In this document: positions 1 to 8,273 of the stretch, one piece after another | Layout of the letters: the number at the start of each line of letters is the position of its first letter | How positions within the stretch are numbered: the first letter of the stretch is position 1 | DNA from: Trinickia sp. Y13 | Lineage (GTDB): Bacteria; Pseudomonadota; Gammaproteobacteria; Burkholderiales; Burkholderiaceae | Direction of reading: 5' to 3' | Assembly: GCF_029522115.1 (NCBI RefSeq) | Contig: NZ_JAKWFK010000007.1 | Coordinates: 1 to 64,000 of the forward strand | Length of the DNA: 64,000 bases | Translations under genes and position numbers: made by a program | The notes under the pieces: model-generated | The model's input: only the letters and a program-made list of their open reading frames with translations | Database searches by the model: none | What the model was told of the DNA's origin: nothing

Positions 1-122
1 ACATGGATTTGCATCCACTGTTCCTTCTGGAGCATCGCCAGCCTTCGCGCAAAAAAGGCTGACTGTACTGAAAGGTGGCTCAGATTTACTTTGCGCGAAG
101 TGGCTCAGTATTACTTTGCGCG
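1..122. mobile_element. Terminal fragment of an insertion-like element
   Basis: A reading frame enters from the left edge and ends with TGA at 60-62; its visible tail is about 19 residues, rich in basic residues at the end. It is followed immediately by two near-identical 22-bp direct repeats. Multiple short terminal repeats just after a transposition gene are typical of IS21-like ends. The rest of the element lies outside the window, so family assignment is inference only. Confidence 0.35.
76..122 (+). repeat. Two 22-bp direct repeats, 25-bp period
   Basis: Copies at 76-97 and 101-122 both begin TGGCTCAG and end TTTACTTTGCGCG or TTACTTTGCGCG; they differ at two central positions and are separated by three bases. 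Seen directly. They probably represent transposase-binding terminal repeats of the element at the window edge. Confidence 0.7.
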
Positions 123-381
123 CAACAGCCCGACCAGACCCCGACCGATCATCGCTTGACCCCGACCGCGTGCCGTCGTCTGCAAGGGCAGTCGGGTCGA
201 GCAGCCCGCACAGATGGGCCCGGCCATCGTCCTCGCCGCTGTACAGCAACTCGTACTCGAACACGCCGTTACGGCCGCGATGTGCGATCACATACTCGAG
301 CTCGACCAAACGAGAGAGATGGATTTTCAACTGCGTATCGCCCCAGCCATTACCCAGCGTCCTAGGCCGATCGGCTAATGG
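123..381 (-). pseudogene. Relic of a mobile-element protein (possibly primase-like)
   Basis: The minus strand is open from 381 downward and encodes a protein-like stretch with motifs GWGDTQLK, LVELEYV and YELLYSG, rather than compositional noise. The frame starts just after a stop at 382-384 and runs into the 22-bp repeats, where the sequence stops looking like protein. The pattern resembles a C-terminal winged-helix segment of replication or primase-like proteins on mobile elements, but I cannot name the family with certainty. It has no plausible start and is treated as debris cut by the neighbouring insertion. Confidence 0.35.
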
Positions 382-536
382 TTAGGACTACTGATTTTAA
401 ATACAATCAAAGACTTAACGTCACAGCTAGCAGGAGAACGGCTACCCCCTTCCATCGCCGTAAACGCAGCGCGGGCCGCATGGGCGCCAACCCATACGAC
501 CCGCTGACCACCATCAACTCGGATCAGGAGTCGATC

Positions 537-761
537 ATGGCTGACGCCAATCTTAACGCACGTCCCGCTCACCCCGAGCGGCATGTCACCATTCAGCAGT
601 CGTGGCGCTACCGCCAATGGAAACCTGGCTACCGCCCCGACCCGCCGCTTTTCCCCTGGTTCAAGGTCTCTGGCCGTTGGCTCGAGCACGCCGGATTCAT
701 GCCTCACCAGCGACTCAAGATCGAAGTCCAACATGAGCGGCTCGTGATCACGCCCGCCTAA
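537..761 (+). CDS. symE: SymE-like type I toxin
   Basis: A 74-residue protein. The C-terminal half has the hallmarks of the SymE family (SpoVT/AbrB-like fold): a WRYR start, PPLFPWFKVSGRWLE, a G-F-x-x-H-Q turn and a closing basic strand ending ERLVITPA. The ATG at 537 is preceded by AGGAG at a good distance, so it is preferred over the longer frame starting at 378. SymE proteins are endoribonuclease-like or nucleoid-condensing toxins controlled by an antisense RNA (SymR) over the 5' leader. An antisense RNA cannot be recognised from sequence here. It sits beside a CDI toxin remnant, in a region of accessory genes. Confidence 0.75.
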   Translation: MADANLNARPAHPERHVTIQQSWRYRQWKPGYRPDPPLFPWFKVSGRWLEHAGFMPHQRLKIEVQHERLVITPA

Positions 762-818
762 ATGGCCACATAGGCAGCGAACCCAGCCAGCGCTAGGCTC
801 GCTGCTTCCGTACCATGC

Positions 819-1151
819 TCAATTCGGACGCAAGAGGCTAAATCGAAGCTTGAATCCAGCCGTCTCAATCGCAGTTCCTGCTCTTTCGAAGAACGCCTGA
901 GCCGTCTCACTCAACGGGAATTTACCCACAACATTGATTACTATCTGCCGCCCGCTCGCTTCAGGAAACCTCTTCACAAGCTCGCCACTCTCGATGAAGC
1001 CAAGGTATGCATTCAATTTCTCCTGTAGAAGAAGGAGGTGCTGTCCCTCTCCTTCGCTCCAAGGCAGATGATCGCTCACCGTAAGCAATAGATCGCCAGA
1101 GTCACGATCAACGTTCACGATATCGACCGTACCAGTTTGCTCGATAGTCAT
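819..1151 (-). CDS. Probable CDI immunity protein (DUF6572-like)
   Basis: A 110-residue acidic cytosolic protein without signal peptide, lying 6 bp after the stop of the CdiA-type gene on the same strand, which is the standard position for a cognate immunity gene. It has a VDIVNVD start, a conserved LTVSDHLPW patch, LLLLQEKLNAYL helix, FIESGEL and a C-terminal strand. This order matches my memory of the DUF6572 family found beside polymorphic toxins. Its inferred job is to bind and neutralise the nuclease domain at the end of the upstream protein. The pairing rests on position; the family call is moderate. Confidence 0.7.
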   Translation of the reverse strand: MTIEQTGTVDIVNVDRDSGDLLLTVSDHLPWSEGEGQHLLLLQEKLNAYLGFIESGELVKRFPEASGRQIVINVVGKFPLSETAQAFFERAGTAIETAGFKLRFSLLRPN

Positions 1152-1157
1152 AACGCT

Positions 1158-3650
1158 TTAAGGCCCTCGGATAATTTGGACAGTCGTCGGTGGAATTGTG
1201 GTTCCACCTGGAAACCCTGGCTTCCCAGCTCCAACCACCGTACCTCCACTCTGAGCTATCTCCGGAAACGCTAACTTTTGGTTTGTCGTTAGCGGTGCCG
1301 TCGAAGATGCTTTGCATTCGACGCAGCTAACGTCGCCCGTAAGCGGATCCAATGTCAGGAAGTCAAGCCGCGTCCGGACGCCACTCTCCGTCTCGATCGT
1401 GACCTGCTGTCCGATCGTATAACCACTCTGACTCAGTTGCGCCTCGACAGCCTGCTCGAAGGCAGCCCCAGCCGCCTTATTGGCCGCCAACTGATCAGCG
1501 GCAGAAAGCCCGCCTCCACCGCCAGCAGAATCTGCCCCTGACGCCCCGGCTCCAGTACCACTGTCATTGCCGTTGCTCGACAGTATCGCATTGCCCGGAG
1601 AAAGTCCCGGCACTACGACGCCCGGGGCGATAGGTACAGGTCCCTCAGGCGTCATCGCATAAGCCGGCGGCGTCACGACAGCACCTCCCGTCGCCGGCGG
1701 ATTGCCCCCATTGCTCGCGCTTACCAGCGGATTCGGATCCGACGGCGGCGTCTGCCCGCTGTTCGCATTCATCAACCCGATGAACTGGTTACCCATGTTC
1801 ACCGCGCCACGCCCCGCGCTGGCAAGTTGGTCGGCGGCATCATTCCCCAACGAGCTCAGGAACGCTCCGGCCTTCGACAACCATCCACCGTTTTCCGCGC
1901 TGTTTTTCACGTCCGCGGGCGCACCGGAATTGTTCAGCGCCTCGTTCTGCGCAGCCGTCGCCCCTCCCTGCGCATTCGCGCCGGCCAGACCAGCCAGGCC
2001 TCCACCCAGCAACGTCGCAAATCCCGCCAATGCGGCCTGCTGCCCCGGATCAAGTACGGTGCCCGTAGGATCGATCGCCTTAATGAAGTCCGGCGAGAAC
2101 GCAGCGCTAGCCGCCCCGCCAATTGCCCCACCCGCACACCCTGTTCCCAACGCCGCCGAACTCGCGCAGCCCAAGAGAGCATGAAGTCCAATGCTCTCAA
2201 ACGAGCCCCCCCGCACGTTCGCACCAATCGCACCCGCTCCGATCGCCGCGATATCCATGATCGCATTCGCTTCAAATGCCGAAGCGAAGCTGCCTCCCCC
2301 GAGTGCCGTCTGGATCCCCGCGGTCACCGCGCTATGCTCGCCAACTTGAACCGCAGCCGCGCCGATGTTCTGCAGCGTCGCCCCCACGTTCGCGCCAATC
2401 AGGTTCGAACCCATGCCACTGAAGTTGGGCGCCGGAACCACTTCCGCCGTCGCGTACGCTACCGCCCCCGCCTCCAACACGTCGCCGAGCCGAATCCCTC
2501 GATCGCTACCGGCCTCGCTCACCGCCGTGGTCATCATCATCAACGCCCACAGCGGAACACCCATCATCTGCATCGCGGTCGATACCACCATCATCGCGAG
2601 CTGATTCGAAGAGAAGCTTCCCCCTTCCTTCACAAAGTCGGTATGCAGATGGTCGCTAACCGTGGTCTGCGTGAAGTCGCTACCCAAACGCTGTTGCAGC
2701 GTCGCCAGGACCAGCTTCGTCCCGGCCTCGTTCACCGTCCCATCCGCACCGAGCTGCTGCAGCGCCCCGCCAATCTGCTGCAACGCCTGCACGTTCAAGC
2801 TCATGTTTGCGGCACTCATGAACCCGCCGGGCTGTACCTGGGTGCCGGTCGTCTCCTCGTATCCTGCTTCCTTGATGTAGTGCCAGATCTGCCCCACGTC
2901 CACTTGATTCGCTTCGTTGGTCAGCGTGCCGGTGTTCACCGTCAGCGATCCATCCGAAGTGATCGAGCCCGTGTTCAGCACGCTACCGCCGGTGTCCTTA
3001 CTGCCGAAATTCAGCTTGATGCTGTCGCTCGCGACAATGTTCCCGTCCGCCGACAAAGCAGACGTATTCGCCGGCAAGTACACCTGCGGCATCAATGCCG
3101 TCACCGTCGGACACGTCGCCGTACCGGTCGCCGTGCACCCTGGCTCCGGCACCGTCTGCTCCACGTACCACAGCATCGGCTGCGTCAGCTCGCCGATTTG
3201 CTGCTGCGTCAGCGCTTGACCCAATTGAATGTCGTTCGCCTTTGCATATTCCGTCGCATTGGCGTATAGCACTAGCTTCTCTTGGTCGGTTACAGAGAGC
3301 TGAAGCTGGCTGTCGGTCGACAACCCGCTGACGAACGTCGCCTGCCCCGTCTGCTTTAGCGCCGCAGTCTGCAACGCCGCGTCTTCCGCCTGCGGGTTGT
3401 AGTAGAACAGCGACGTGCTCGGTTGAAGGTTCGACGGCAGATTCGAAAGCAGCAATTGCGGCGTCACAGGGTCAAGCGTCGTCCCCGTGCCGTCCAAGAC
3501 ATAGTCGATGCCCGAGCCAGGACTCGCCTGCGCACCTTGGGTCGTCTTCATCTGCGTCAGGGAATAGCCCCCCAACGTCGCCGGGATCGACAGATTCAAA
3601 CCGCCCGATGCCGGCGCCAAACTGATCACCTGCGGCGGGTTGCCCACCAT
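1158..3650 (-). CDS. cdiA: CdiA-family toxin, C-terminal fragment with nuclease domain
   Basis: This 830-residue frame is the 3' portion of a contact-dependent inhibition effector, not a full CdiA (usually over 3,000 residues). It has the low-complexity Gly/Ala/Ser-rich and Asn-rich composition of the late filamentous haemagglutinin region, then a pretoxin part with AAQNEALNN near residue 600. The last roughly 110 residues form the toxin. In it D763 lies in RLDFL, followed by V-E778-C-K780, the spacing of a PD-(D/E)XK nuclease core. The ATG at 3650 is only the first methionine after an in-frame TAG (3711-3713); the same frame continues upstream with CdiA-like sequence. No TPS signal domain or cdiB partner is present, so it cannot be exported as it stands. 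It is followed by its immunity gene. Confidence 0.8.
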   Translation of the reverse strand: MVGNPPQVISLAPASGGLNLSIPATLGGYSLTQMKTTQGAQASPGSGIDYVLDGTGTTLDPVTPQLLLSNLPSNLQPSTSLFYYNPQAEDAALQTAALKQTGQATFVSGLSTDSQLQLSVTDQEKLVLYANATEYAKANDIQLGQALTQQQIGELTQPMLWYVEQTVPEPGCTATGTATCPTVTALMPQVYLPANTSALSADGNIVASDSIKLNFGSKDTGGSVLNTGSITSDGSLTVNTGTLTNEANQVDVGQIWHYIKEAGYEETTGTQVQPGGFMSAANMSLNVQALQQIGGALQQLGADGTVNEAGTKLVLATLQQRLGSDFTQTTVSDHLHTDFVKEGGSFSSNQLAMMVVSTAMQMMGVPLWALMMMTTAVSEAGSDRGIRLGDVLEAGAVAYATAEVVPAPNFSGMGSNLIGANVGATLQNIGAAAVQVGEHSAVTAGIQTALGGGSFASAFEANAIMDIAAIGAGAIGANVRGGSFESIGLHALLGCASSAALGTGCAGGAIGGAASAAFSPDFIKAIDPTGTVLDPGQQAALAGFATLLGGGLAGLAGANAQGGATAAQNEALNNSGAPADVKNSAENGGWLSKAGAFLSSLGNDAADQLASAGRGAVNMGNQFIGLMNANSGQTPPSDPNPLVSASNGGNPPATGGAVVTPPAYAMTPEGPVPIAPGVVVPGLSPGNAILSSNGNDSGTGAGASGADSAGGGGGLSAADQLAANKAAGAAFEQAVEAQLSQSGYTIGQQVTIETESGVRTRLDFLTLDPLTGDVSCVECKASSTAPLTTNQKLAFPEIAQSGGTVVGAGKPGFPGGTTIPPTTVQIIRGP

Positions 3651-4007
3651 CGGCGTGTATGTGTTCGACTTCGTGATGCCGTTCGCTAGGATCGTCCCTG
3701 TAAGCGATACCTATCGACCGATGACGTTGCCAACGTTGACGATCTGTCCACCGGAGGCGACCGTCAAATTCGGCGCTCGGATGGCCGAGGCAATGTTGCC
3801 GACCGGCGTCGGCGGATCGATCTCGCCGCCGACGTTCGCGTAGGCGCTTCCGTAAAGTGCCGTGCACTCGGCCGCACTGCCGCAACCGGCCCAGGCTCTA
3901 CTGGATTCGGAGAATTTAAACTGCAGCCCGAGCGTGGCTAATACGGCAGAATAAAATGCGAAGGACGTGCTGAAGTCGTTCACGCCGATGCAAACGTGAG
4001 AGATCAT
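3651..4007 (-). pseudogene. VOC/glyoxalase 5' fragment fused in frame to cdiA
   Basis: ATG at 4007 has a GGGAG ribosome site. The first 40 or so residues (MISHVCIGVNDF, AFYSAVLATLGL, FSESSRAWAG) are the opening beta-alpha unit of a vicinal-oxygen-chelate protein. From about 3887 the frame becomes haemagglutinin-like sequence (AYANVGGEIDP, LTVASGGQIVNVGN). It is stopped by TAG at 3711-3713, yet past that codon the same frame stays open through 1158. The rest of the VOC domain is missing. The simplest reading is a deletion joining two unrelated genes, followed or accompanied by a nonsense change, probably from CAG. Confidence 0.75.
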
Positions 4008-4162
4008 TGTGCGTGCTCCCAAGAGGGAACATCGCCCAGGACGAGGACGATCGCATCTGGGCTGCGGGCTTGCAATTGCGTGAACGGCAGGTATCCGCGG
4101 ATGTTCGCGTAGTCAGGAGTTCGACCTGGTCCAACCGTTCTCAGGCGCAACAGGCCATTTTC

Positions 4163-4840
4163 ATGAATACACTGTTTGACCCGTCTCCCGAACTCACGAA
4201 CTCGCGCATACTGCTGGTGGCGCTACCGGGCGCGAATGACCGTGCCGAATCGTTCTTCTCGCAAGGTCTGGTGCAGGCACTACGAGCGCGCCACCTGCCG
4301 ATAGACGTGATCGGAATCGATGCCGATTTCACTGCATACGCGGACCGGACATTGATCCCGGCGGTCGAGCGCGAAATCGCTCGCGTCACGCGCGCACGGG
4401 ACATCGAGCGGCTCTGGTTCGTCGGCACGTCGCTCGGCGGTATGGGTGCGTTGATCTGCTGCGATGCCTATTCGGCAAGTATCGAAGGGACGATACTGAT
4501 CGCCCCTTATCTTGGCAGCCGGCGCGTGCTTGCACGCGTCCAAAAGGCGGGCGGATTGAGCCAATGGCGGCCCGGCAGCGACGAACCGGACGAGTTGGAA
4601 TGGCGCTCTCTCGATTGGGTGCGGCGGCACGTTTCCGTGACGCCGCATGCGCCGCGCATCTACCTCGGGTATGGACGCGACGATCCATTCTCCCTAAGCA
4701 GCGAATTGCTCGAGCCTTTGCTGCCTGCCGGCCGGACGGTCGTCGTCGATGGGGGCCACGACTGGGCAACGTGGTCGGCACTATGGGAACGCATTCTCGA
4801 ATGTGCGCCGTTCGACGCCGATATCCGCGGCACGGCCTAA
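4163..4840 (+). CDS. Alpha/beta hydrolase (YqiA/RutD-like esterase)
   Basis: A 225-residue cytosolic protein. It has the nucleophile elbow GTSLGG at 88-93 (Ser90), a later acid in YGRDDPF and a terminal histidine in GGHDW, so the triad is complete. The start at 4163 gives the usual N-terminal strand (RILLVALPG); the frame upstream reads as non-coding. It runs convergent to the carotenoid-oxygenase gene with a 40-bp gap. It could be an accessory thioesterase or esterase of the adjacent cluster, but the opposite orientation gives only weak support. Substrate unknown. Confidence 0.75.
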   Translation: MNTLFDPSPELTNSRILLVALPGANDRAESFFSQGLVQALRARHLPIDVIGIDADFTAYADRTLIPAVEREIARVTRARDIERLWFVGTSLGGMGALICCDAYSASIEGTILIAPYLGSRRVLARVQKAGGLSQWRPGSDEPDELEWRSLDWVRRHVSVTPHAPRIYLGYGRDDPFSLSSELLEPLLPAGRTVVVDGGHDWATWSALWERILECAPFDADIRGTA

Positions 4841-4880
4841 TCTGCCTGCAAGGCACGCCCCAACACGCCCGTGCGGAAGA

Positions 4881-6302
4881 TCACGGGCACGATGGTCCAT
4901 CCGTCGGCGATAGCGCATCGTGCGCCACCCACGCACCGTGCGCGCCGTAAGGTACCCGCTGGGGCAATTCGACCGAAGCGACGGGCGCTTGCGCGAAATG
5001 CTGCGCATCCAGTATGACGAGCCGGCTTCGGTCGATGCGCGCGTCATAGACATAACTCAGCACCCAGCCTTCGTCCTCGGCAGACGCATGGCTCGCCGGC
5101 ACAAACACGGGTTCCGACGAAGCCGCGTGCGCACCAAAGTCGTGGCGCGTCACAGTGCCGGTGCCGAAGTCGTACTTGAACAGCCCACCGAATGCTTGCC
5201 AACCGTACTCCATCCGCACTTGCGCCGAGTAACCATATCGATGTGGCCGGCCGATGCGTCTTTCGTCGATACGGGGCAGCTCGCCGGGTACATCGGCAAT
5301 GCACGCCTCGCTCACCCGTCCCGTCGAGAGACTCAACCGCCATTCGTGCATCGACAAGGAGGGGCTGTCGGGCAGCGGCAGACCCGTCAAGTAGCATGCG
5401 TCACCGAGGACCGCGCGCAAGACGACCTCGTCGTGCTCCAGGTCGTCGAACGCGTTCAGTACATGCGGGATATAACAGACGTCGATATCGAACCAACGCA
5501 CGGGCACGCCGCGTCGCTGCAAGTCGAGCAGGCCAATACGTGAACCGTATTCGGGCGCCCAGCGAAATGGCATGCCTCCGCCCGGGCGTGGCGGGCGCTC
5601 GAACAACAAAGGCTGATCGATGAATACGGCAAAGCGTTGCGTGATGGCGAAATCGTGCATCACAGTGGCGCCCGCTACGTCGATCGACTCCCTGCGAGTG
5701 ATTCGCCCTGCTGAATCGGCCGCGAAATAGGTGACATTGGGCCGGCGCGGCCAATAGTTGAAGAAGTGCAAATCGCCCGTTTCCGGGTCGCGCTTCGGGT
5801 GGGCTGTCATGCTGGCTGCGAGACCCCCGTTGAAGTCGAAGCGGCCGAGCGTCTCGAGCGCCGCATCTAGCGCGTAGGGCATCCCGGTTTCGCACATGGC
5901 CAGCAGGCGCCCGGCATGCGGCGTGAGCCCGACGTTGGCCGGATTCGTTGCGCTCCAGCAGCGATCGGGCGGCCCGCCCGGTGCTGAGCGGCCCGTCGCC
6001 GATGCGAGCGTGTCCGTCACAACCCAACGATTGCGGTACCAACACGCCCGCCCGCCTTGCAGACGCACGCCGTGGATCATGCCGTCCTCGAGAAACGGAT
6101 GAGGGCACTTTGCGGCGCGAACGGGATGGGAATTGAATGAGTTACGTACGTAAAGCCCATCGAGCTCCGGCGGAATCGCACCGAGAATCGGGAGGTCGAT
6201 CGCCTCCGTCTCCCGGTCCAGCGGAACGAAGACGCCGTTGGCCGGATAGCCGACGATCTCGGCGATGGCACGATTTGACGAACCGTCAGGACGCATGGGC
6301 AA
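4881..6302 (-). CDS. Carotenoid cleavage oxygenase family protein
   Basis: A 473-residue protein, the usual length for the RPE65/CCD seven-bladed propeller. All four iron-binding histidines are visible: H168 (TAHPKRDP), H216 (MHDFAIT), H280 (IPHVLNAFDD) and H455 (YGAHGAW). The family's GLYVRNS and FLEDGMIHG motifs lie at 49-55 and 70-78. These enzymes use non-haem Fe(II) and O2 to cleave conjugated double bonds in carotenoids, stilbenes or lignin dimers. No carotenoid genes are nearby. As last gene of the polyene-type operon, 53 bp after the adenylating enzyme, it may act on the product made there; this is inference. Confidence 0.9.
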   Translation of the reverse strand: MPMRPDGSSNRAIAEIVGYPANGVFVPLDRETEAIDLPILGAIPPELDGLYVRNSFNSHPVRAAKCPHPFLEDGMIHGVRLQGGRACWYRNRWVVTDTLASATGRSAPGGPPDRCWSATNPANVGLTPHAGRLLAMCETGMPYALDAALETLGRFDFNGGLAASMTAHPKRDPETGDLHFFNYWPRRPNVTYFAADSAGRITRRESIDVAGATVMHDFAITQRFAVFIDQPLLFERPPRPGGGMPFRWAPEYGSRIGLLDLQRRGVPVRWFDIDVCYIPHVLNAFDDLEHDEVVLRAVLGDACYLTGLPLPDSPSLSMHEWRLSLSTGRVSEACIADVPGELPRIDERRIGRPHRYGYSAQVRMEYGWQAFGGLFKYDFGTGTVTRHDFGAHAASSEPVFVPASHASAEDEGWVLSYVYDARIDRSRLVILDAQHFAQAPVASVELPQRVPYGAHGAWVAHDALSPTDGPSCP

Positions 6303-6355
6303 GTCCTCGCGATGCGCGGCAGCGTTTCTCGGATTCGTGCGCCATTCGTACGTTG

Positions 6356-7819
6356 CTACGCGCAGGTCCCGGATAACGCGACGTGTCTGATGAGCTTGCC
6401 ACTTTGCCCTCGATGAAGCGCGGCGGACGGGCGGACGACGACTTGCGGCTCGGACAAGCCTAGCGCAGCAAGCGCATCCGCGATCCGTTTGGCCACCGCA
6501 TCGCAGTCTACGGGGCCGCCAGGAAGAAACTCGACTATGACGCCTTCACGCGTCTGGGTGATCCGATAATCGAGCACACCCGCTTCCGAGAAGAGCACCG
6601 AAGTGAAGACTTTCGGATGGACGGCAATGGAACGACTGCGTTCGTTCTCGTACACAAATGTTTCCTCCCTCCGCCCTTGCAGGTCCGCGACGCGACGATG
6701 CGCCGACCCGCAGGGACACGGCCCCTGGAGCAGCGTTGGCTGATCGGAAATTTCATATCGAATCAGCGGCGTGCCCTTGTTGAACAAATTCGTGACATAA
6801 ATCTTGTCCGCCGTTTGTCCCGGCTGGACCGGCACACCCCGCGCGTCGACGAGTTCCACGATCAACGTATCGTCGCTCAAATGCAGCCACGGCCCGGCCC
6901 CGCATGACATTCCCAGCCCGCTCGTTTCGGTGGTCGCCCACCAGTTCTGGAGCGAGATGCCGGGGAACGCCCTGAGCAGCAATTCACGCATGTTCGGCAG
7001 CAGCGGTTCGGCTATCGATATCAACAGCCCCGGCTTAATATTCAAGCGCCCCTGTTCGGCCTCGCGCGCGAGCAGCCCCAGCATCGACGCGTACCCCTGC
7101 AGCACCAGCGGCTGCGCGCGATTGAGTCCCTGCACGATGTCTTCCATCGGCGAAGTTACCGGAAACTGCAGAAACTGGAATTCAGGTGTCCTGAACGTTT
7201 CGGCCAGGGCGTAAGTCATATGTGTCGATTGGGAGGCTGCAATATGAGCGATGACGTAACCGCCCTGGCCAGCGCCCGGCTTCATGCCGGCCGCTGCCGC
7301 GTAAGCGAGCGCATAACGCTGCACGTTCACGTAGCACTCGATCCAGCCGTCCCAATCGTAGACAAAGACACCCCGATGTCCCGAGCTCCCGCTCGTGGCG
7401 ACGACGCGGTAGTCGTCCAACAGATAGCGGCTACCCTCGTTCAGGGTACTCAGGTGGTCATTGGCAAGCGCCAGCGAAAGACGTCGATCCGTGACGATCT
7501 CGTCGAAGTTCGACATGAGATCGTGCTTGGTCATCGTCGGTAGACCCGGCAGATCGTCGTCCGTGACAGCCTGCGGATCGACGTGTGCGAGCCGACGCGC
7601 GTGCCACGGGGAATGACGCTTGGCATGCGCGATCAGCGCGCGTAGCCGCGCGTTGCGCTCACGTTTCAACGCATCGGCCGGCCAACGCAGGCGCTCGAGC
7701 GCCGGTGCCACGGCGGCTCTGGCCTGCGCTGCGTGACGCACCCGCAGTGTCTCGAAACGATGCGCCCCGTCGGCTTCGCTCACGGTCTCACCGACAACGT
7801 TTGCTTCGCTGTTTGCCAT
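6356..7819 (-). CDS. PaaK-type adenylate-forming enzyme
   Basis: A 487-residue member of the phenylacetate-CoA ligase family. The ATP-binding loop TSGSSGHRG is at 142-150, the adenylate motif ATTETSG at 295-301, and a CPCG pair follows before the C-terminal domain. Such enzymes activate carboxylic acids, often aromatic, as acyl-AMP and pass them to CoA or a carrier protein. The start at 7819 (MANSE) was chosen because the upstream TTG-started extension has no family character. The gene lies 34 bp after the DUF3291-like gene in the operon. It is a good candidate for activating the starter unit that the ketosynthase pair extends. Acceptor (CoA or the operon ACP) cannot be told. Confidence 0.85.
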   Translation of the reverse strand: MANSEANVVGETVSEADGAHRFETLRVRHAAQARAAVAPALERLRWPADALKRERNARLRALIAHAKRHSPWHARRLAHVDPQAVTDDDLPGLPTMTKHDLMSNFDEIVTDRRLSLALANDHLSTLNEGSRYLLDDYRVVATSGSSGHRGVFVYDWDGWIECYVNVQRYALAYAAAAGMKPGAGQGGYVIAHIAASQSTHMTYALAETFRTPEFQFLQFPVTSPMEDIVQGLNRAQPLVLQGYASMLGLLAREAEQGRLNIKPGLLISIAEPLLPNMRELLLRAFPGISLQNWWATTETSGLGMSCGAGPWLHLSDDTLIVELVDARGVPVQPGQTADKIYVTNLFNKGTPLIRYEISDQPTLLQGPCPCGSAHRRVADLQGRREETFVYENERSRSIAVHPKVFTSVLFSEAGVLDYRITQTREGVIVEFLPGGPVDCDAVAKRIADALAALGLSEPQVVVRPSAALHRGQSGKLIRHVALSGTCA

Positions 7820-7853
7820 GTCATCTTCTCGCACGTGAAAAACGATTAAACGT

Positions 7854-8273
7854 TCACCTGATCCGCAGCTCGCGCCAGAACCGACTGTGCGGCACGGGGA
7901 GCCGGCGTGCCAATCCCGGCGCCAACGGCGGAAAGTGGCGCCCTTGCTCACACAAGCGCCAATGGGCCTCACTCCACGGGGGCAGTTGTCCGGTGGCATC
8001 ATCCCAATGCACAACCGAGCTCTCGTCGCACCATCGCAGCAAACGCCTCATGATCGCGCGATGCACGCCTGCATGGACATACGCCATCATGCTGGCTTCG
8101 TCCCGCCAGGCTGTGCGCGTCCAATACGTGTCCCAACTGACGCTAAGCACCGACACGGCAAGGCTGCCGTGTGCGATGCGCGCCTGCCAGGCCGCGGCGA
8201 GCGTCGCCGCCACTACCGACGGCACATACCTCCATGAACGCACGTGCAGCCGCGTGGCCGATATTACCGGCAC
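7854..8273 (-). CDS. ABM/DUF3291-like dimeric alpha-beta barrel protein
   Basis: A 139-residue protein starting at GTG 8273, overlapping the diiron gene by 10 bp and thus probably translationally coupled. It has the pattern of small ferredoxin-like dimeric barrels: an opening strand VISATRLHVRSW, WTRTAWRDEASMMAYV and a HR-x-x-M-x-x-LL-x-W helix. Related proteins are known as cofactor-free or haem monooxygenases or as cyclases in polyketide pathways, and CrtA-like enzymes share this type of sequence. The specific reaction cannot be predicted. Confidence 0.65.
   Translation of the reverse strand: MPVISATRLHVRSWRYVPSVVAATLAAAWQARIAHGSLAVSVLSVSWDTYWTRTAWRDEASMMAYVHAGVHRAIMRRLLRWCDESSVVHWDDATGQLPPWSEAHWRLCEQGRHFPPLAPGLARRLPVPHSRFWRELRIR

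Noticed and set aside
1827-3269. Long plus-strand open frame opposite cdiA
   Set aside because: Arg-rich antisense shadow caused by GC bias; the minus strand has recognisable CdiA sequence.
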